Of a DNA stretch of 64,000 bases, positions 1-6,545 are shown one piece after another. The stretch comes from Streptomyces hygroscopicus (GTDB lineage Bacteria > Actinomycetota > Actinomycetes > Streptomycetales > Streptomycetaceae), in assembly GCA_002021875.1 (NCBI GenBank), contig CP018627.1:8246001-8310000 (forward strand). Reading direction: 5' to 3'. The notes below the pieces were generated by a model, which was not told the origin of the DNA, ran no database searches, and saw only the letters and a list, made by a program, of their open reading frames with translations. Positions within the stretch are counted from its first letter, which is position 1, and each line of letters opens with the position of its first letter. Both the position numbers and the translations under genes were made by a program.

Positions 1-340
1 CCGATCCGCCACACGGAAGCGATCCGCCACACGATCACCCCCTCTGACCTGCGCTGTGGCGGCGTGGCGGCTGTGGCGGATTCTCAGGAAGGGGGCGAGC
101 GGCGGACAGTGGACGCCGGGGCGGGTAGCGGGAGTCATCCGCTACCGCCGCCCCTTCCCGCTACCTCAATCATGGCTCTGACCTGCGAGGTAGCGCCGGT
201 AGCGGAGGTAGCGGACCTGAGAGGGAGAGGGGGTGGGTCCAGCTCGTGTAGCGGAACCTATCCGCTACACGAGCTGGATCCGCTACAAAAATCATGCCCC
301 TGACCTGCGATGTAGCGGATGTTGCGGATGTAGCGGACCC
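1..340. repeat. Three-unit iteron/hairpin region
   Basis: No gene is seen here. Three diverged units share one layout: inverted CCGCTAC-type motifs, then CTGACCTGCG (44-53, 178-187, 300-309; spacing 134 and 122 bp), then three tandem forward motifs of about 9 bp (53-80, 188-215, 309-338; core GTAGCGG), then a CTGAG/AAGGGGG tract. Unit 3 holds a perfect 18-bp stem with a 5-base loop (238-255 with 261-278). Unit 1 uses GTGGCGG instead of GTAGCGG in both its forward and its inverted motifs. Inferred role: binding array for a replication, transfer or regulatory protein of the element, such as an origin or a clt-type transfer locus. The sequence alone does not choose between these. Confidence 0.6.
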
Positions 341-361
341 CTGAGGGAAGGGGGAGGGGAG

Positions 362-1609
362 TCACTGCGGCAGGAAGCCAGGCTTCGCCTGGCCCAGGTC
401 GCGAAGGTGCGCAAGGTAGTCCTGAGCAGCGGGCTCCGACGCGTATAGGCGCCTCATCTCAGCGGCTAGTTCGCGGCTCGTCATGATGAGCGATGGCACC
501 GACTGGCGCTCACCCTCCAGGGCTCGTTCGCCCATGATGAGCGCCTGCTCAAGGTCGCCTTCCCGAGCTGCTGTCACACCCAGCGTGACGCGGGCTTCCG
601 CATTGCGCATGGGGCTGCGTTCCGTGCCGTCGAAGTCCGTACCCGCTCGTAGGACTTCCTCAGCAAGCATGCGAGCCATCTTGTCCTCACCCACGAGGCG
701 GTAGCAGTCCATGGCGTAGAAGTCGAACTTCGCTGGGTCCACCACAAAGTGGTTGTCCAAGTTCTCAGGGTGCGGCATGCCCTCAAGCAACTGGCGTCCC
801 CTGTCGAGCGCCACCTCAACCTGTCGGCGGTCCCCGAGGCGCGCCCACGCCTTTGCCTCTTGTCCAGCGAGCTGCACGGCGACTCCGTGATGCCCGGCCA
901 GGTCTGCGCCAGCCTGCGCGGCAGCGATGACGCCACGATAGTCGCCCGTCGTGAGGGCGAACCATGCCCGCATCTCGTGGGCCCAACCACCGACTTCGGC
1001 ATGGTCAGCTTCGGTGGCCAGCGACAGTGCGGCCCGTCGCGTGGACTCAGCTGCGTGGCGGTCGCCCGTGTCGTACTCCACGCAGCCCACCAGGAGAGCA
1101 AGCCAGCCAGAGAGCGCGAGCACTTCGCGGTGCTGCGCGAGAGTGAGGCTCTTCGAAGTAAGCTCCACAACGCGACGCAGCCACTGGCGCCCCTCAATGA
1201 GAAGCTGTTCGCTCGGCATGAACGGATACTCCGAGCAGAGTCGATCCGTCGTGATCCGCAGAGCATCAAGCGTCGCTGCGTCTACGTCGGAACGACTTAG
1301 GCGGCTGACGATCTCAAGCGTTTCCATCCCGCTTGCCGCGAGAACTTCGTTCTTCCCGTCTCTGCGCGTCGGCGCAGGGAAGAGGGCGTTGGTCACGGTC
1401 CCGAAAGCGGTCGCGATGAGCGGACGATAGAACTCGTTCGGAAGCTGCCCCGACTCCCACCGCTTCCACTGCCGGATCAGGCTGTCGTCGGCGGGAAGCT
1501 CCTCTGAGGCGTGCATGCGAAGCGCCCCCACTGCGTCTCGCTGCGACCAATCGCGCGCCGCCCGTTCTGCCGCGATACGGCGTGCCCATGCGGGCCTGTC
1601 GTCGCCCAT
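362..1609 (-). CDS. XRE-type helix-turn-helix regulator with helical repeat domain
   Basis: The protein has 415 residues. The start at 1609 has GGAGGAGG about six bases upstream; an in-frame start at 1729 exists but has no such site. The N-terminal 75 residues resemble an XRE/Cro DNA-binding domain (WSQRDAVGAL, then DSLIRQWKRWESGQLP). The remaining roughly 330 residues are alanine- and leucine-rich helical segments of TPR-like character (for example GWLALLVGCVEYDTGDR and ALIMGERALEGE). Such regulators are common on Streptomyces mobile elements and may sense a peptide or small ligand; that role is inferred. It is transcribed away from the GntR gene side, and its 3' end abuts the repeat region. 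TGACAC palindromes lie upstream of its start. Confidence 0.75.
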   Translation of the reverse strand: MGDDRPAWARRIAAERAARDWSQRDAVGALRMHASEELPADDSLIRQWKRWESGQLPNEFYRPLIATAFGTVTNALFPAPTRRDGKNEVLAASGMETLEIVSRLSRSDVDAATLDALRITTDRLCSEYPFMPSEQLLIEGRQWLRRVVELTSKSLTLAQHREVLALSGWLALLVGCVEYDTGDRHAAESTRRAALSLATEADHAEVGGWAHEMRAWFALTTGDYRGVIAAAQAGADLAGHHGVAVQLAGQEAKAWARLGDRRQVEVALDRGRQLLEGMPHPENLDNHFVVDPAKFDFYAMDCYRLVGEDKMARMLAEEVLRAGTDFDGTERSPMRNAEARVTLGVTAAREGDLEQALIMGERALEGERQSVPSLIMTSRELAAEMRRLYASEPAAQDYLAHLRDLGQAKPGFLPQ

Positions 1610-1680
1610 ACGCCCTCCTCCGGGTGCCTTCACCTGAGTCTCACGCATCAACCATGGGGACAGGCAAGGGGACAGCGAGG

Positions 1681-1738
1681 TGACACCGGACATGTCCCCA
1701 GTCGAACCGCGCTGCCACCTCAGTGTCACTTATGACAC
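1681..1738. promoter_or_regulatory. Palindromes upstream of the XRE regulator
   Basis: Upstream of the minus-strand start at 1609 lie GTGTCA-CTTA-TGACAC (1723-1738), a further TGACAC (1681-1686) and the perfect palindrome GGACATGTCC (1688-1697). The spacing and symmetry suit an operator, possibly autoregulatory. Binding is inferred only. Confidence 0.4.
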
Positions 1739-1768
1739 ACGCTCTGTTCATCCCATGCTGGTTGCAGA

Positions 1769-2104
1769 TCACGCACCACTTTGGTCGGAGCGACTTTCGA
1801 GCACTGCGACCCGTTCAACCAATGATTGAATTTGGGAGCGGATTTCCTTGATTTCGTCGTGCACATCACTGGTCGGGGCGGCGCCATCGCTCACGAAATT
1901 ACCGAGGTTCCCGGCCGAGATGATCAGCCCTTCGGTTCGGAGTGCAGCCAATGCGTTCTGGATCGTTTGACTCGCAAACCCGAAGCGTTCCGCCAATTCC
2001 CGCTGTGACGGAAGTCGATCGCCTGGCTTCATCTTCTTGATGTCCGCGCGGAGCGCATCGGCGACCTGCGCAGCCTTCGGCTTGGGTGCTCCCATGGCAG
2101 TCAT
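1769..2104 (-). CDS. Short GntR-family transcriptional regulator (KorSA-like)
   Basis: The protein has 111 residues. Residues about 8-70 form a GntR winged helix (ADIKKMKPGDRLPSQRELA, then SQTIQNALAALRTEGLI). The C-terminal 30 residues (HDEIKEIRSQIQSLVERVA) look like a short coiled coil, with no UTRA or FadR effector domain. Effector-free short GntR proteins are typical transfer or copy-number repressors on Streptomyces elements. A 20-bp direct repeat directly upstream is a likely operator. The start is uncertain: ATG at 2104 or the in-frame ATG at 2095, neither with a clear ribosome binding site. Confidence 0.8.
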   Translation of the reverse strand: MTAMGAPKPKAAQVADALRADIKKMKPGDRLPSQRELAERFGFASQTIQNALAALRTEGLIISAGNLGNFVSDGAAPTSDVHDEIKEIRSQIQSLVERVAVLESRSDQSGA

Positions 2105-2118
2105 GCCCCGAGGCTACA

Positions 2119-2180
2119 CACCACAGCGAACTAGTGCACGCCATCGCACAGGGGGTTGTGCACCACAGCGCACTAGTGCA
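2119..2180. promoter_or_regulatory. Direct-repeat operator between the GntR gene and the coupled operon
   Basis: CACCACAGCGAACTAGTGCA (2119-2138) and CACCACAGCGCACTAGTGCA (2161-2180) differ at one base and start 42 bp apart, four helical turns, so both would face the same side of the DNA. Each contains the symmetric core CACTAGTG or a near version of it. They lie 15 and 57 bp before the GntR start and 139 bp before the first gene of the divergent operon. Control of both directions by the GntR protein is inferred. Confidence 0.55.
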
Positions 2181-2318
2181 AGCTAGTCAGCAGCGGGTCG
2201 GCCCCCCGGGGCCATGAAGTCCGCAGAAAAGTCCTGGTCAGAGCCAGGAAAACCAAGGAGCGGCCTCCTACCGCCAAGCAGATTGCCGCTCCCCGACCCT
2301 CGAAGGGGTACATCCATC

Positions 2319-3068
2319 ATGCCTGAAACTCTCGTGAGGACGTCTGTCGAGCAGGTCAGCGGCTTTGCGCTCGTGGAGCGGCGCCGGGCTGGTGAGGTCT
2401 TCCCGCGTGTGCCGTTCGGCCCCCATGAGCTGACGCGCGAGCAGGTGGCCACAGCGCTGTTCCTGGACGGGGCGAAGCTGTCGAAGCTGCCCGACAACTG
2501 GGAGCTGCTGAACGTCCTCGCCTTCGCCGTGAACGACTACGGCGTGGCGGGTCTGGACGCGCGGCTGCCGGAGCTGGACGCCCGCAGCGACACGGAGGCT
2601 CACACAGCTTGGGCGTACGCATACCGGCTGTGCCTGGCGCACTGGTACGAGAACGCCACCGCCGTACTGGTCTCGCCGTCGGTCATGACGGCCGCGCTGT
2701 ACGCCTCGGACCTGGCCGTCCAGCGCGACAAGAGCGCTCTCGGCAAGGCCGCTGAGCTGGACGGACACATGGCCGAGGGCATCGCCCGGATCGGCACCGA
2801 CCGAGCGGTCGAGCTGGCAGAGGCCGTGAAGCTGGAGTTCGGCTACGAGCGCGTCTCGGTCGAGTACCTTCCGGATGAGTACCGGGAAGCCATGCCCGAC
2901 CGCCGTCGGCGCAAGCACTGCTACCGGGTGGCGGTCAACCGGCAGATGCACGGGATGCGTCCGCTGCTGGTCCACCTCGACAACGGGCACCACGCGATCG
3001 GCATCACCCCGCCGGAGTGCCCGTACGAGGCCGAGTTCGACCGCGCAGCCTTCGGCGGTACCCGGTGA
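2319..3068 (+). CDS. Element protein of unknown function, paralogue A
   Basis: I do not recognise this family. The protein has 249 residues. The ATG at 2319 is preferred because AAGGGG lies about ten bases upstream; the frame is open from 2214. It is soluble-looking, with no signal peptide or membrane span. Landmarks are ERRRAGEVFPRVP near the N-terminus, AYAYRLCLAHWYENA in the middle, and a C-terminal block with RRRRKHCYRVAV, RPLLVHLDNGHHAIG and ITPPECP. The next gene shares these landmarks in the same order. It is the first gene of a chain in which every start overlaps the preceding stop, ending in xis and int, so it is probably co-expressed with the integration module. Confidence 0.7.
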   Translation: MPETLVRTSVEQVSGFALVERRRAGEVFPRVPFGPHELTREQVATALFLDGAKLSKLPDNWELLNVLAFAVNDYGVAGLDARLPELDARSDTEAHTAWAYAYRLCLAHWYENATAVLVSPSVMTAALYASDLAVQRDKSALGKAAELDGHMAEGIARIGTDRAVELAEAVKLEFGYERVSVEYLPDEYREAMPDRRRRKHCYRVAVNRQMHGMRPLLVHLDNGHHAIGITPPECPYEAEFDRAAFGGTR

Positions 3069-3928
3069 GTACTGCCCCTGATCACGCCCGCGTACTGTTC
3101 GCTGGCGTCCCCGCCGTTCCCGCCGTGCCTCTGGCGCGGCGGGAACGGCGCCGGGCCGGAGAGGCGTTCCCGACCCTTCCCGCTGCTGGGCTGGAGTGGT
3201 CGGTGACCGAGGTAGCTGCCGCGCTGTTCGAGGCGGGGGCCGATCACGAGCTGGACGTGCCCCTGCCCAGCACCGACACCCTGTACGGCGCCTTCCGCGC
3301 GTCGGTGGGGGAGTTGGGCCCGGTCGGCGTCGCGGAGGTGGTGGACACCTTCAACGGCCTTGATGCTGCCGAGTTCTTCGAGGTGGGCGTGTGCCGGACG
3401 TTCGCCTACCGGCTGGCGCTGTCGTTCTGGTACGCCGGAGCCCGCTCCCGCCCCATGACGGCCGCTGAGGCGGCTGTGGCGCTGTACCTGTCGGACGCCT
3501 ACCGGCACCACCAGGTCGACGCCCTCACCTTCCGGCGCGCGCCGCTGCTGGTCTCCCGCGCGATCCGGCAGGGCGCCGCCCTGGTGCCCGTCGAGACGCT
3601 GATGCGCCTCGGTGAGGCCATGGTGCGGGAGCTCGCCTCCCCGGCCCCCGTCACGGCCGTGACGCCGGGAGGCACGCAGGTCAGGCCCGGCGACGGGAGC
3701 GCGTCACAGGAGGGTGTGACGGCCGTGACGCCCGGCCGTGACTGGCTCTACCGGCAGGCACTGCCGGACTACCACCGCCGCCGCTTCTGCTTCGACCTGA
3801 TGCGCGCCGACACCCACCAGCCGTCCCCGCTCCTGGTGCGGCTGGACGGCGGCGGCTACCTGCTCGGGGCCACCCCGCCGGCCGGACCGGACGGCACATG
3901 GACGCGCACGCTGCGGGCCCAGTGGTGA
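3065..3928 (+). CDS. Element protein of unknown function, paralogue B
   Basis: The GTG start at 3065 overlaps the upstream TGA by four bases (GTGA), which decides the start; the protein has 287 residues. It is a diverged tandem paralogue of the preceding gene: RRERRRAGEAFPTLP, TFAYRLALSFWYAGA, ALYLSDAY, then RRRFCFDL and SPLLVRLDGGGYLLGATPP. It differs by an insertion around residues 195-225 with a duplicated VTAVTPG segment, encoded by a repeated GTGACGGCCGTGACGCC-type sequence. No catalytic motif or membrane span is visible. The conserved basic RRR and the LV(H/R)LD-G block at the C-terminus could be a nucleic-acid-binding or structural core, but that is a guess. Confidence 0.7.
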   Translation: MSTAPDHARVLFAGVPAVPAVPLARRERRRAGEAFPTLPAAGLEWSVTEVAAALFEAGADHELDVPLPSTDTLYGAFRASVGELGPVGVAEVVDTFNGLDAAEFFEVGVCRTFAYRLALSFWYAGARSRPMTAAEAAVALYLSDAYRHHQVDALTFRRAPLLVSRAIRQGAALVPVETLMRLGEAMVRELASPAPVTAVTPGGTQVRPGDGSASQEGVTAVTPGRDWLYRQALPDYHRRRFCFDLMRADTHQPSPLLVRLDGGGYLLGATPPAGPDGTWTRTLRAQW

Positions 3929-4128
3929 CCCCCGTGACAGCCCGCACCGGCCCGTTCTGTGGGAAGTGCGGCGACCCTGCCGTTCCCCGCCCGCCGAAGA
4001 CATGGCGCGCCGTGATGACGCCGCGCCCCGACTGGTCACACGAGGACGGAACCCCACTGTGCCCGACCGGCGTATCCCGGTGCCCCGGCGACTGGGGCCC
4101 CTACGCGAGCGACCCGGTGACCTCATGA
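3925..4128 (+). CDS. Small cysteine-rich (zinc-ribbon-like) element protein
   Basis: The GTG at 3925 overlaps the previous stop as GTGA; the protein has 67 residues. It carries FCGKCGDPAVPRPP near the N-terminus and PLCPTGVSRCP further on, giving CxxC and CxxxxxC pairs that could bind one zinc ion. No close functional assignment is possible. Its stop overlaps the ATG of the next gene (ATGA at 4125-4128), which supports it as a real translated gene despite its size. Confidence 0.6.
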   Translation: MTPVTARTGPFCGKCGDPAVPRPPKTWRAVMTPRPDWSHEDGTPLCPTGVSRCPGDWGPYASDPVTS

Positions 4129-4475
4129 ACACCCCGACCGTTCATGGCGTTCACGGCCCGAGTGTTCACCCGACTTCCACCCCGGCCGTGAACGCGGCCG
4201 ACCCGACCGGTCGGCCGACCGTTCATGCCTCTTTGCGGCTGGTCGGGCCCGGTGGAAGTCGGGTGAACGCCCCTGACTTCCACCCGTCTCCCACCCTCGC
4301 ACCGGCCCCGGCCACGCTCGCCGTTCTGCGGCTGCTGGCCCGACTCGCGTACGCCCGACTGTCCACCACCGACCGGGGTGGACGGTCTACCTCTCACCAG
4401 CCCATCCACCTCGATTCCATCCCCGACCGATCGACCCACCCCGAGCCGTCCACCAAGGAGGGAACGGCCGCATGA
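4125..4475 (+). CDS. Pro/Thr/His-rich low-complexity element protein
   Basis: The protein has 116 residues, rich in P, T, H, S and R, with no recognisable domain. The case for it being real is positional: ATGA overlaps at both ends (4125-4128 and 4472-4475) couple it to the upstream small protein and to xis. The DNA inside is unusual, carrying an 18-bp perfect inverted repeat and many GTTCA/TGAAC motifs, so the region may serve mainly as a DNA site that is kept open for translational coupling. It could be a non-functional linker frame. Confidence 0.45.
   Translation: MNTPTVHGVHGPSVHPTSTPAVNAADPTGRPTVHASLRLVGPGGSRVNAPDFHPSPTLAPAPATLAVLRLLARLAYARLSTTDRGGRSTSHQPIHLDSIPDRSTHPEPSTKEGTAA
4140..4268. 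repeat. Inverted repeat and GTTCA cluster upstream of xis-int
   Basis: GTTCACCCGACTTCCACC (4164-4181) is matched by a perfect reverse complement at 4251-4268, 69 bp apart. Further GTTCA or TGAAC motifs occur around 4140, 4150, 4189 and 4222, and a partial copy of the arm (GACTTCCACCC) follows at about 4274. Such clustered half-sites next to xis-int would suit binding of a recombination factor or regulator. This is inferred. Confidence 0.5.
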
Positions 4476-4666
4476 GCGCCCGAAGTCGAGACGAGAAGAT
4501 GACCGTTGCGGAAGTCCTTACTGATCTCAAGGTCGCCCCGTCGACCTTCTATCGCTGGCGCCAACTCGGGAAGGGGCCGCGCTCGATCAAGCTCCCGAAC
4601 GGCGACGTCCGGATCCGGCGGTCGGAGTACGAGCGTTGGCTTGCGGAGCGGGAGGACGCTGCGTGA
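4472..4666 (+). CDS. xis: Excisionase / MerR-like helix-turn-helix protein
   Basis: The protein has 64 residues and is a winged-helix Xis of the MerR-like (HTH_17) type: MTVAEVLTDLKVAPSTFYRW, then LPNGDVRIRRSEYERWL. In this family the domain binds attP arm sites and directs the integrase toward excision. ATGA overlaps the upstream stop, and its own stop overlaps the integrase GTG (4663-4666). Co-translation with the integrase is the usual pSAM2-type arrangement. Confidence 0.88.
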   Translation: MSARSRDEKMTVAEVLTDLKVAPSTFYRWRQLGKGPRSIKLPNGDVRIRRSEYERWLAEREDAA

Positions 4667-6126
4667 GTGCCGAGAACGACACCCCGGCCGGGCGCCCTCG
4701 CGGGTCGGCCCGGCCGGGCTACACCTTCGACGTCAAGCTCTGGAGCATCACCAAGACCGGCCGCAAGTCCCGCCCCTGGCGGCTCCGCTGGGTGGTGGCA
4801 GGCCAGGGGTTCGGCGATACGTTCGCCACGTACCCGCTCGCCGAAAGCCGACGCAACGAGCTGTGGCACGCCATGAACCGGCGCGGTGAGCCGTTCGAGA
4901 CCGAATCGGGTCTGCCGGAGTCCGAAGTACGCGCGGCGGCGGAAGCAGCCGAAGCGGCGAACACGAAAGCTCCGGTGCGATGGTTCGATTTCTGCCGAAA
5001 GTACGTGGCCGGGCGGTGGCGTACGGGCGCGGCCAAGACCCGTGAGGGCATGGCGGACGGTCTTGCAGCCGTGACGCTCGCCATGGTCAAGCGCGGGGAC
5101 GGAGTTCCCGATGACGAGACGCTTCGACTGGCCTTCAGGTGGGGGGTCGTGCCAGCAAACGCGGGGGAGGAACCGCCGACCGAACTCAAGGCCGCGTACG
5201 ACTGTGTCACGACGGCCGACCGACCGTTGGGCGACCTGGCGGACCCCGAGGTGTTCGAAGAGGTGCTGTACCGCCTCAGCTACAAGCTGGACGGCACCCC
5301 AGCGGCAGGCGACACGTACAAGCGGCGCCGCCGCGCTCTGAATACCGCCCTGGAACACGCTGTGGTTGCGGGGGAGCTCCCGGAGAACCCGCTTCAGCGC
5401 GTCCGCCGGAAGCACGTCGGCTCGAACGACTCGGTGGACCGGCGCACCCTGGTGAACGCCGTACAGGCGCGGCAGTTGCTCACGGCCGTCTCCTACGTCG
5501 GGTCGTGGGATCGCTGCCGTGGGCGGCGTCTGGCGGCCTTCTACGCGGTCCTGTACTACGCGGGTCTGCGGCCCGCCGAAGCGGTGGGGCTGCGGCTCAC
5601 GGACTGCCACCTGCCGGAGACAGGCTGGGGCGCGCTCACGCTGCGGGAGACGCGCCCCGTCTCAGGGAAGCAGTGGACCGACTCAGGGGAGCGGCACGAC
5701 CGCCGGGGCCTGAAGGCGCGGGAGGCGTCCACCGACCGGCCGGTGCCCATCCCGCCCGTCCTGGTCGTCATCCTTCGGTCGCACCTGAAGGAGTTCGGGA
5801 CGGCCAAGGAAGGGCGCGTGTTCGGCAATGAGCGCGGGGGAGTGGTCGGCTCATCCACCTACTGGCGGGTATGGGAGGAAGCGCGGGAGTACGCGCTACC
5901 GCCCGAACGGGTCGACTCGCCGTTGGCCGGACGCCCGTACGACTTGCGGCACGCCTGCATCACGCGGTGGCTGAACGCCGGGGTCCCGATCGCCGAGGTG
6001 GCACGGCGAGTCGGCAACTCGCCGGAAGTGATCCACCGCCGGTATCACGGCTGCATCGACGGGCATGAGGAAGTCGCCAACGCCAAGATCACAAAGGCGC
6101 TGGAAGAAGACGGCGACACGGCCTGA
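4663..6126 (+). CDS. int: Tyrosine site-specific recombinase (integrase)
   Basis: The GTG at 4663 overlaps the xis stop, so I use it instead of the ATG at 4636; the protein has 487 residues. The N-terminal part holds an AP2-like arm-binding region and a SAM-like core-binding domain (roughly 60-260). The C-terminal catalytic domain shows R303 in YYAGLRPAEAVGLRL, R429-H430 in YDLRHACITRWLNAG, and the nucleophile Y461 in IHRRYHG, followed by about 26 residues. It is expected to integrate and, with Xis, excise the element at the tRNA-Arg gene 134 bp downstream. The reading frame is intact, so the element may still be mobile. Confidence 0.95.
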   Translation: MSAENDTPAGRPRGSARPGYTFDVKLWSITKTGRKSRPWRLRWVVAGQGFGDTFATYPLAESRRNELWHAMNRRGEPFETESGLPESEVRAAAEAAEAANTKAPVRWFDFCRKYVAGRWRTGAAKTREGMADGLAAVTLAMVKRGDGVPDDETLRLAFRWGVVPANAGEEPPTELKAAYDCVTTADRPLGDLADPEVFEEVLYRLSYKLDGTPAAGDTYKRRRRALNTALEHAVVAGELPENPLQRVRRKHVGSNDSVDRRTLVNAVQARQLLTAVSYVGSWDRCRGRRLAAFYAVLYYAGLRPAEAVGLRLTDCHLPETGWGALTLRETRPVSGKQWTDSGERHDRRGLKAREASTDRPVPIPPVLVVILRSHLKEFGTAKEGRVFGNERGGVVGSSTYWRVWEEAREYALPPERVDSPLAGRPYDLRHACITRWLNAGVPIAEVARRVGNSPEVIHRRYHGCIDGHEEVANAKITKALEEDGDTA

Positions 6127-6168
6127 TGAGTGTGTCGGGGGTGTGTCGCGAACACTGAGAGACAGTGA

Positions 6169-6207
6169 GAAAGAGCGGGAGTCAGTGAGACTGACTCCCG
6201 CTCTTTC
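6169..6207. terminator. Bidirectional hairpin between int and tRNA-Arg
   Basis: A perfect 18-bp stem (6169-6186 with 6190-6207; outer end GAAAGAGCGGGAG) closes a 3-base loop. It would end int transcription and, read on the minus strand, tRNA transcription. It lies about 50 bp from the tRNA 3' end, inside the element. Confidence 0.85.
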
Positions 6208-6259
6208 ATGTTGGCATTCGCCCTGGTCAGAGCTTGATTCTTGCTGGCTGACTGGCGAG

Positions 6260-6331
6260 TGCCCCCGGCAGGATTCGAACCTGCGCACACGGCTCCGGAG
6301 GCCGTTGCTCTATCCCCTGAGCTACGGGGGC
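6260..6331 (-). tRNA. tRNA-Arg (anticodon CCG)
   Basis: On the minus strand a full cloverleaf folds: acceptor stem GCCCCCG/CGGGGGC with discriminator A, D stem GCTC/GAGC, anticodon stem ACGGC/GCCGT with loop CTCCGGA, T stem GCAGG/CCTGC with TTCGAAT. It spans 72 bases and CCA is not encoded. It reads CGG arginine codons. Its 3' end points to the integrase, so the 3' half is the likely att core; the promoter side lies in unaltered chromosome and the gene is intact after integration. Confidence 0.95.
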
Positions 6332-6333
6332 CT

Positions 6334-6368
6334 GTCGCCGCTGTTTTGCGGCGACGGGTAGAACCCTA
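6334..6368 (-). promoter_or_regulatory. tRNA-Arg leader hairpin and candidate -10 box
   Basis: Two bases upstream of the mature tRNA 5' end lies an 8-bp perfect hairpin (6334-6341 with 6348-6355, loop of six). Further upstream TAGGGT (6363-6368, minus strand) could be the -10 box, with a weak ATGACC-like -35 about 16 bases before it. The hairpin would sit in the precursor leader cut by RNase P. Confidence 0.4.
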
Positions 6369-6545
6369 CCAGTTCGATCAGGGTGGTCATGAACGCTTAT
6401 CGGGGGGCCGGTGGGCGGGGGAGCGGAGGGGTGTATACCGCATGTGGAGGTGGGGGTGCAGGGGTCTTGGGGAAAGGTCCCTCGCACGGGGCGGAAGTGG
6501 GGAAAACCCGGACGCGGTCGTGGCTGCGCGCCTACTCTTCAGGGT

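Larger units (their letters stand above)
1..6259. mobile_element. Right end of an integrated AICE-like element (partial)
   Basis: Seen: integrase and excisionase genes lie next to a tRNA gene, integrase nearest the tRNA, preceded by a coupled gene chain, a GntR-type and an XRE-type regulator and a repeat region. Known: actinomycete integrative and conjugative elements (pSAM2, SLP1 type) integrate by tyrosine recombinase into the 3' end of tRNA genes and carry KorSA-like GntR regulators. Inferred: the element enters from the left edge and ends at the 3' side of the tRNA-Arg gene. Replication (Rep or prim-pol) and FtsK-like transfer genes are not in this window, so the AICE assignment rests on the integration module and regulators only. 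A phage or integrative plasmid remnant is the alternative. Confidence 0.75.

Noticed and set aside
1729..1729. Start of the XRE regulator at 1729
   Set aside because: It would add 40 residues running through the palindromes without a ribosome binding site, whereas 1609 has GGAGGAGG.
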